Notes under the pieces: generated by a model
What the model saw: only the letters and a program-made list of their open reading frames with translations
What the model was told of the DNA's origin: nothing
The model's database searches: none
Program-made: the position numbers and the translations under genes
Assembly (NCBI GenBank): GCA_024867545.1
Contig: JANFNE010000032.1
Span: forward strand, 310,001 to 374,000
Length of the DNA: 64,000 bases
Reading direction: 5' to 3'
DNA from: Phytopythium helicoides
Taxonomy: Eukaryota; Oomycota; Peronosporomycetes; Pythiales; Pythiaceae
Part shown: positions 19,031 through 28,500 of the stretch, piece by piece
How the letters are laid out: the number at the start of each line of letters is the position of its first letter
Numbering within the stretch: the first letter of the stretch is position 1

Positions 19031-20787
19031 CTAGACTTCCATCGGATGAGCATACTCCGAGTTCCAGTTGCGATCAAACAAGTTCTCGAACGCGCGTCTT
19101 GTGCCTTCGTGATCCGTATTGACACTCGCCCCCGCCGTCGTGTAAAAGTATCCCCACTCCATGTTGCTTGTACCAACGTTGACTCGAGTGTCAGTGACAA
19201 TGTACTTTGCATGGTTCACTCGCGAGTGACCCGGCCACCTGCTCTTGTGTTCGCTCGTCGAAACCGTGTCATTCCACCCTGGAACGCGGAACAACCGAAT
19301 CTCCAGCGTTCCTGAGCATGTTGCACGCATGGTTTTACACAACGCTCCTTGCTGACCGAGCAATTTAAGTGCCGCCAACATCTGCGGCTTTGTGTATTGC
19401 CACTGACTGATAAGCAGTCGGATGTGGAGACCCGGCTTGCTGTACAGCCCCGCCAGGATGGCGTCTGTCAACGCTGGCCACCAAATAGGGCCCGGAGTAT
19501 ACATCGAGTAGGGAGTAAAGTCCATGACGCTTAAGCTCACTCGCGACTTGGCGCTATTGATTGTGTAGACCAGAGATTCTTCATCAAACGTGCGAGAGTG
19601 GGCAGCAGTTGCCTCCATCGGCGCTGCAGCAATAAACATGTTTGCACGCGACGAGTCGTCAGACTCGTTAGTCGCTTTGACGGCGACCGGAAGTTGATGT
19701 GAGATGTTTCCGAGAGCTGAAAGATCTGCTGCGACGAATGGGTCAGGCCGACGATGCTCACTTGGAAGATACATCGACCACGAGGGGACCTGAAGCTCGA
19801 GCTGATACGCTTCCGAGTAGTATGTGCTTGTTCCCATCTTGATGTTGGGATCGGCCCACATCCACCAGGCGTCAAAAAGCTTCCCGAGGTCTTGAATCAC
19901 CGGTGAAGCAGGTGTCAGGTTCTCAATCATCACTCCGACCTCCATCACCTGTGACAGCGACTTCCAATCCATGTTGGCACTGCCAACGTACAAATGGCGG
20001 CGGTCGAATAACCAGATCTTCTGGTGCAGGATCCCGCTGCCGTACCACTCAGGCCCGCTCCAGCAGCGGACGAGTACCCGCGAAGGGAACGCCTTGACAA
20101 GCTTTTGGACCTCGTCGGGCAAATTTGCTCTCTCAACATCCGTTTCCCCGACCGACTCTTTTGCCGTCAGGATGCGCAGCGTCACTCCACGAGCAGCTGC
20201 GTCGTGCAGTGCAATGAAAAGGTCCTCGCCTCGGTCAGCGCCAAACTCGCGCATTTCCTTGTCTGAGAACACCTTTCGATCGTCCTTCCCCAGCAGATTC
20301 CTGTATCGCCACATAGCACACACATGCTTCATCAGCATCAACTCCTACTCATTATCAACCCCACAAACTCCGCCTCTCACCAGTACATGGCGCTAATGTC
20401 GATCGTCTCCGTTGCAGTCTGCACGCGCTTGAGCAGCGCGTCAAACGTCTCCGGCGCCGTCGACGACAAGTTGAAGTCTCCGACCGGCAGCGTCTCAACC
20501 AGCGTGAAGGTCGCCTCGCCACTCTCCTCGACGTCCCCAGTCGGCGCCATATACTCAACGACAGGCGAAAACACCGCGACGTGCTGCTCCTGCTCCTCCG
20601 CGCTCTTCGAAGGCGGAGACCCCGCGAGCCGCGCCGATCGGTCGTCGCTCAGGCCCACAAACAGCATGAGCACGCACGCCAAGCCCCACAGCGTCAGCAG
20701 CACCGTCGCGCCAGTCGCAGACGGCGGGGGCGGCGCCCGAGCGCGGCGCGCCCTCGGCCGCACGACCTCCTCGCCGACACCTTCCAT
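19031..20787 (-). CDS. PLD3/PLD4-like phospholipase D family membrane protein
   Basis: Two exons: 20787-20381 and 20300-19031 (80-bp intron; splicing joins SAMYW to NLLG, as in PLD3/4), about 558 residues. A cytoplasmic Arg-rich N-terminus is followed by one membrane segment (VLLTLWGLACVLMLFVGL, about residues 25-45), a type II signal anchor. Both HKD motifs are present: HQKIWLFDRRHLYVGSANMD and HAKYIVTDTRVNVGTSNMEW. In animals, PLD3 and PLD4 act mainly as lysosomal single-strand nucleases rather than classical phospholipases, so the substrate here is open. The start lies 122 bp from the ATG of the divergent dynactin gene; a shared promoter is likely. Confidence 0.88.
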
Positions 20788-20909
20788 CTCGTCGTCCTTT
20801 CTCGATCTGGTATCTTCAACTCCCTCGTAAATGTGGGGTGGCCCACACGAACTCCCACGACTGTGGGAGGCTCCAGCCCCCCCTTGGCGTATACAAATTC
20901 CCATATAAA

Positions 20910-22423
20910 ATGGCGGAGATCTCGGCCTCGCGCGCCGGCCAGAAGCGCAGAAAGGTCATGAACGCCGAGGTGTTCGAGACGCCCGACCCCGAGGTCACGT
21001 TCCAGGCCTACGCGCCGGCCAACGCGGCGGCGCGACTGGCGCAAGGCGCGGCTGCGGCCGACGACGCGCACTTCCTGGACAAGGTGCGCGCTAATGCTGC
21101 AGGTTGGCGCGGGGATCGTGCGTGGTAATGGACGCTTTTTTATTTCGGCGGTAGGGCAATGTGCAGCTGGATGAGGACGCCGTGGCGCCCTCGCAGGCCT
21201 TCGAGGTGTTCATGGGCAAGGTCTACAGTACGTGGAGCGCTTGGGGAGTGGTGGTGTGGGCGAGCGCTGACGTGGTGGGGGTCCAGAGCCGACGCTGAGC
21301 AAGCAGACCGAGTTTGAGGCTGCCAAACATGCCAAGGAGCTCGAGGCGCCGCTGGCGCGATTCACGCGGCTGTCGGTCGAGATCAAGGAGCTGGAGGCCG
21401 ACCTGACGCTGCTGGCTGACGCGGCAGACGCAAAGAAGCAGCGCGCGCTCGTGGACGCGGCGCAGGATGCCGAACTGGACGAGGTCATGCGCGGGCTCGC
21501 CACGCTGCAGAGCAACCTCTCGGCTATTGAGCAGAACGCGCGCTTCCAGCCCTTCCTCTTGCGTGGGGGAGGAGGCAACGCTGCTTCAGGGGCCGACGCG
21601 GCTCTGGCGCTGCAGAAGGACCTGACGGCGCGCTTCTTCCAGCAGATCGACGCGCTCAAGCGCGCGCAGCAAGGAGCTAGCGCACCCACGGGTGACGCTC
21701 CCATCGTGTACGAGATCTACAGCAATGGAGAGCTCAATGCTGTCGACCGCGATGCCAAGAGCCGTGTGGCAGCCCTCGAAGCGCGGCTGGCGACGCTCGA
21801 GAAAGCGATCGGCAACTTCCACGCGCGCCAGCTAGGTGTCGACGGACTTGGCGCCATGACAGAGGCCAACGGTGCATCTGACATGGCTTCAGCTGTCGCT
21901 CAGCTCGAGAGACGCGTCAGTATGCTGAGTGAGAAGAACCTGGATGCTATCAAGACGCGCACGACGGCACTGCTGCACGAGTTCAGCATGCTGAGCAAGC
22001 TCAAGGAGTCGCAGGGAGTGCAGGGAGCCCTGGCGACCCAAGCAGACCGCGAAAAGCTCCAGCAGACGTATGACAAGCTTGCAAGCGTGAACGATGTGGC
22101 TGGTGCCGTGCCTGCAATCGTAGACCGCCTCGTGTCGCTCAAGGCTGTTCACGACGACACATTGCAGATTAACCAACGTGTAAGCAAACTTGAAGCGGCC
22201 CACAACGCACTAGGCGAACTGATTGATTCTGACGCTGCAGTGCTGGCAAATGTAAGTGGCAATAGGACTGATTATCGTACGAAGAATAGGACACTGGTAC
22301 TAACGCACAGAGTTGCAGTTGGAGGCAAGTCTTGCTGCGAACGTCGAGATCTTCGAAGCCAACGTCCAGCGGCTTGATGAACGCATGGAAAAACTTCTGC
22401 GCGCGGGTGGAGCTATTCGGTAA
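20910..22423 (+). CDS. Dynactin subunit 2 (p50 dynamitin)
   Basis: Four exons: 20910-21083, 21155-21227, 21287-22251 and 22319-22423, all with GT-AG borders in phase, giving about 438 residues. The N-terminus carries the dynamitin-type VFETPDPE motif, followed by the YEIYSNGEL segment, RVAALEARLATLEKAIG and long coiled-coil heptads to the end. Dynamitin forms the shoulder of dynactin, which links dynein to cargo and microtubules. Sequence away from the short motifs is weakly conserved, so identity rests on motif order, coiled-coil layout and length. It is convergent with the giant mucin-like gene (101 bp between stop codons). Confidence 0.8.
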
Positions 22424-22524
22424 ACTGTCAGGGCTGGTATAATTTCACCAACGCTACCTACACACGCAAGTTTACTCATGAAACGTGAGCTCAAAGACCG
22501 GAGATGCTTCGATGCCACCATCGC

Positions 22525-25500
22525 CTATGCTCCCTTCACTGGCGAGTGCTGCGCGGGCGATTCTATCGGGCTCGCCGGCGAGTTTCGTTTGCTCTCCAGC
22601 AGCTCAAATGCCTTGGGCGTTTCTTCATACGCAGGCGTAAGCGCTGACACAGACGTTTGCACTAGCGCAGCCTGCTCAACAGCTCGCTTTTGCTCGCGCT
22701 CGTGCTGTCTCCGCTCACGGCGCAGCGCAAACAGGTAGCTCATCTGCTTGTATAGAATGTACAGCTGTCGCGAGTTGAAAAGGAGTAGAAGTCCTACTTG
22801 TAGCAGGACCACGAGCGTACCCATGAAATCCTGGAGACTCACCTCCGTCGAGGACGTGAGGAACGTGCTGATAAGGGCGTACGTGAGCATCTTCATGATG
22901 AAGGCAGTCGACGAGCATGCTGTCTGAAAGTCCATCGAGTACGGTGAGCTCTCAACAGTGAACAGGAACATGCCCAGCTGCATCGACATGAGTAGCGTCA
23001 GCTGGGACGGCACGTCGCTCACGAGTCCAATGACAACTCCCGAAAGGATCTCGGCACCCATTTTGGCCACGAAGAAGTACCGCATGCGGTGATGGTAGTA
23101 CTTGTAGTATGGCCCCCAGGCAAACTTGAAATCGGGGTTCGCCAGCTGCTCCTCAGTTTTGCCCCAAATCTTGACGACACCCAGCACGACTAACCCAAAG
23201 CACACGACGATGAGCGCTACAGTGGCAAATGCTAGTGCGCTCGAGTTTGATGTGCCGCCATGCTGATCTTGGTTGTACCGCATCTGGAAGGAGCTGGTCA
23301 TGCTCAATGCATACTCGCTCATAAGGCAAATCGATAGGCACGACTGTGTCAGAAGCCGTAGCAGGAGCTTCGCGCGTGGGAGCTCATCGAGCCGCTGAAC
23401 TACAAGTTCTAACCGCTTTCCCAGCAGACAGCGTACGAGCGTGTACAGTGTAGCAATCACTGCAGCGACACCACCAACCACACTCACAAACACAATGGCT
23501 GTCTTTGTGAAAAGCTCCTGGGGCTCGATGTGCAGTCGTTCAGCATACGCGAGTACTCCCGAGATAATGTCGCCGTCTGCGACCGAGAAGTTGCCGATAG
23601 TGTCGCTTGATAGGTTCGATCGAGTCCCACCTGGAGTCGTCGTCAGATCCAGTGACGAGTTTTCGATAGGCTGCAGGTTGCTCCAGCCAATTGAGTCGGT
23701 GAACTTGAAAAAGAAGTCTGGCGCACCAGGAAGACTCATATGGCTTGCAGATGAAATGAACTGTAAGTAGCTGAGCAGAATCCACAAGCTGCCGAAATCC
23801 GCCGTGGGCATCCCAGATTTAACGATGTTGCTTCCAGCAGCAACCCCATTCATCAGGAACTCTTGAGCCACGGTGGCTCCAAGGGTGGTTGGCACTGTGC
23901 CGGAGGACACTGCAGTCGTTCCACTCGTGACAATGCTAATAATGGTGGTAACAACATTCGTTCCCACAGCCGTGGCGACTAAAGCGTTCGCGGATCCGCT
24001 CGCAGCGTCCCGGATATGGCGCGCCGCGGTCGTGAAACCTGTCATAGCCTGTTCTAGCGCCTCTCGGTCAGCTTCAACAGCGCTGTCGTCGTATGGAGTC
24101 GTGCTACCTGACGCGTGATTTCCATTCGCGATGTGCTCACCGCTACCGCTGGTGGCAGTATCCGCGTTGTTCGCGACTGATGTCTCTGTTGCTGCTCCAG
24201 CAACAGTGCTTGAACCACCACTATCAGTCCCGTGGGATACACTATTTGCCCGGGAGGACTGGGTGTCCTTTACCAGCTCAGATGAAATCTTGTCCCCCGA
24301 TTCAGTACCAGTGCCTTCAGTGGGCTGCTTTACAATTAAGGTACTAGATCCGTCATCCGTTGGACGGACAGTGGCGACTCCGTTACTAGGTGCTGGAGTC
24401 CCAGTATTGGACGAGCTGTCAGAAGAGGAACTTGCTGGCAACGCGGTTAATTTTGAGCTCGATGCAGATCCATCATTTGGAAATGGCGATGGAGAATTGG
24501 ATGTCGTCGCATCGTTTGTCGGTGATACTGTACCCGTCGCTTGCTCGTTAGGAGATGCTGGTCTAGACGTACTGGGCTTTACCGAGGTGGTATCCGTAGT
24601 GGTTTCGGTAGCGGAGGGTGCTGTCGAACTTGTACCAGCCGGATCGTTTGTTGAGGTCGCAGTACTCGACGGAGATGTCGTCGATGTCGTCGTGATTGAT
24701 GGAGCATTCGTTAAACCAGATGAGCTCGACGGTGACGGTACAGTGGATCCCGGAGAAACTGTCACAGGATTGTTTGATGTAGACGTCGGGGACGCTGATG
24801 GATTGCTTGTTGTCGGTGCTGTCGACGTAGGTGGTATTGAATTTGTTGATGTTGGAGCAGTTGTTGGAGATGTAGATGAAACACTAACACTAGGAGCCAT
24901 TGTAGCAGGGTCAACTGAACTTGTCGGGCTCGATGTCTGCAATGGGGAGTCAGTCACGGTGGGATTACTAAAAGCTGGTGTGTTCGTTGCCACCGACGCT
25001 GAAGGACTAGGAGAATCTGAAACGGACGGATCGACAACAGGACCAATTGTTATTGGCGCATCTGATCCCGCGCTTGTGGAAGTCGGAGTGTCGGTGATAG
25101 GCAAGCTTGTATCCGGCAAACTGGTACGGGGATCACTCATTGCTGGAACATTTGATCCTGGAGTACTCGTTGTAGGCGTGTTCGTAGAAGGCGAATCAGT
25201 CGCTGGCGAGTCGGTCAGCATTGGCGAATCCGATGGAGAATTTGTAACTGGGGAACCTGTCGTTGGCGTTTCTGATACTGGTGAGTTGTCAGGAGGGTTT
25301 GTTCCTGGTGTGATTGTGGTTGGGGCGTCTGACAGGGGTGAATCGGTTTGCGGTGTGTCGCTAGTTGGTGTGCTCGTTACTGGAGAGTTCGTTAGCACAG
25401 GAACATCAGATGCTGGAGCATCCGTGGCTGGCACATCAGTTAACATTAGCACGTCCGATACCGGAGCGTCCGTGACTGGAGAATCGGTTAGCGCTGGTAT

Positions 25501-28500
25501 GTCCAACACCGGAGCATCTGTAGCTGGCGTCCCAGTCGATGGTCCGTCTGTCACCATCGGCACATCAGAGATTGGTGTGTCGGTTACTGGAGCATCGGTA
25601 AGCATTGGTACATCGGAGATTGGAGAGTCAGTAACAGGAGCATCTGACATGATTGGGGCGTTGGAGGCCGGTGCATCGGTCAGCATCGGAACATCAGATA
25701 TCGGAGCATCGGTCGCTGGTGCATCGGTCAGCATTGGTACATCCGAAATCGGAGCATCGGTCGTTGGTGCATCGGTCAACATCGGAACATCCGAAATCGG
25801 AGCGTCCGTCGCTGGTGCATCGGTTAGCATCGGAACATCAGATATCGGAGCGTCCGTCGCTGGTGCATCGGTCAACATCGGAACATCAGATATCGGAGCG
25901 TCCGTCGCTGGTGAATCGGTCAACATCGGAACATCCGAAATCGGAGCATCGGTCGCTGGAGCATCGGTCAGCATTGGTACATCAGATATCGGAGCGTCTG
26001 TGGCTGGTGCATCGGTCAGCATCGGAACGTCAGAAATCGGAGCGTCTGTGGCCGGTGAATCGGTCAGCATTGGTACGTCAGATATCGGAGCGTCCGTCGC
26101 TGGTGCATCGGTTAGCATCGGAACATCAGATATCGGAGCGTCCGTCACTGGTGCATCAGTCAGCATCGGAACATCGGATATCGGAGCGTCGGTCGCCGGT
26201 GCATCGGTCAGCATCGGAACATCGGATATCGGAGCGTCTGTGGCTGGTGCATCGGTCAGCATCGGAACATCAGATATCGGAGCGTCCGTCGCCGGTGAAT
26301 CGGTCAACATCGGAACATCAGATATCGGAGCGTCCGTCGCCGGTGAATCGGTCAACATCGGAACATCCGAAATCGGAGCATCGGTCGCTGGTGCATCGCT
26401 CAGCATCGGAACATCAGATATCGGAGCGTCTGTGGCTGGTGCATCGGTCAGCATCGGAACGTCAGAAATCGGAGCGTCTGTGGCCGGTGAATCGGTCAGC
26501 ATTGGTACGTCAGAAATCGGAGCGTCCGTCGCCGGTGCATCGGTTAGCATCGGAACATCCGAAATCGGAGCGTCCGTCGCCGGTGCATCGGTCAACATCG
26601 GAACATCCGAAATCGGAGCATCGGTCGCTGGTGCATCGGTCAGCATTGGTACATCCGAAATCGGAGCATCGGTCGCTGGTGCATCGCTCAGCATCGGAAC
26701 ATCAGATATCGGAGCGTCTGTGGCTGGTGCATCGGTCAGCATCGGAACGTCAGAAATCGGAGCGTCTGTGGCCGGTGAATCGGTCAGCATTGGTACGTCA
26801 GAAATCGGAGCGTCCGTCGCCGGTGCATCGGTTAGCATCGGAACATCCGAAATCGGAGCGTCCGTCGCCGGTGAATCGGTCAACATCGGAACATCCGAAA
26901 TCGGAGCATCGGTCGCTGGTGCATCGGTCAGCATTGGTACATCCGAAATCGGAGCGTCTGTGGCTGGTGCATCGGTCAGCATCGGAACATCCGAAATCGG
27001 AGCGTCTGTGGCCGGTGCATCGGTCAACATCGGAACATCCGAAATCGGAGCGTCCGTCGCTGGTGAATCGGTCAACATCGGAACATCCGAAATCGGAGCA
27101 TCGGTCGCTGGTGCATCGGTCAGCATTGGTACATCCGAAATCGGAGCATCGGTCGCTGGTGCATCGGTCAGCATCGGAACATCCGAAATCGGAGCGTCCG
27201 TCGCCGGTGCATCGGTCAACATCGGAACATCCGAAATCGGAGCGTCCGTCGCTGGTGAATCGGTCAACATCGGAACATCCGAAATCGGAGCATCGGTCGC
27301 TGGTGCATCGGTCAGCATTGGTACATCCGAAATCGGAGCATTGGTCGCTGGTGCATCGGTCAGCATCGGAACATCAGAAATCGGAGCGTCCGTCGCCGGT
27401 GCATCGGTCAACATCGGAACATCCGAAATCGGAGCGTCCGTCGCTGGTGAATCGGTCAACATCGGAACATCCGAAATCGGAGCATCGGTCGCTGGTGCAT
27501 CGGTCAGCATTGGTACATCCGAAATCGGAGCATCGGTCGCTGGTGCATCGGTCAGCATCGGAACATCCGAAATCGGAGCGTCCGTCGCCGGTGCATCGGT
27601 CAACATCGGAACATCCGAAATCGGAGCGTCCGTCGCTGGTGAATCGGTCAACATCGGAACATCCGAAATCGGAGCATCGGTCGCTGGTGCATCGGTCAAC
27701 ATCGGAACATCCGAAATCGGAGCTTCCGTCGCCGGTGAAGCGGTCAACATCGGAGCATCCGAAATCGGAGCATCGGTCGCTGGTGCATCGCTCAGCATCG
27801 GAACATCAGATATCGGAGCGTCTGTGGCTGGTGCATCGGTCAGCATCGGAACGTCAGAAATCGGAGCGTCTGTGGCCGGTGAATCGGTCAGCATCGGAAC
27901 GTCAGAAATCGGAGCGTCCGTCGCCGGTGCATCGGTTAGCATCGGAACATCCGAAATCGGAGCGTCCGTCGCCGGTGAATCGGTCAACATCGGAACATCC
28001 GAAATCGGAGCATCGGTCGCTGGTGCATCGGTCAGCATTGGTACATCCGAAATCGGAGCATCGGTCGCTGGTGCATCGGTCAGCATCGGAACATCAGAAA
28101 TCGGAGCGTCCGTCGCCGGTGCATCGGTCAACATCGGAACATCCGAAATCGGAGCGTCCGTCGCTGGTGAATCGGTCAACATCGGAACATCCGAAATCGG
28201 AGCATCGGTCGCCGGTGCATCGGTCAGCATTGGTACATCCGAAATCGGAGCATCGGTCGCTGGTGCATCGGTCAGCATCGGAACATCAGAAATCGGAGCG
28301 TCCGTCGCCGGTGCATCGGTCAACATCGGAACATCCGAAATCGGAGCGTCCGTCGCTGGTGAATCGGTCAACATCGGAACATCCGAAATCGGAGCATCGG
28401 TCGCTGGTGCATCGGTCAGCATTGGTACATCCGAAATCGGAGCATCGGTCGCTGGTGCATCGGTCAGCATCGGAACATCCGAAATCGGAGCGTCCGTCGC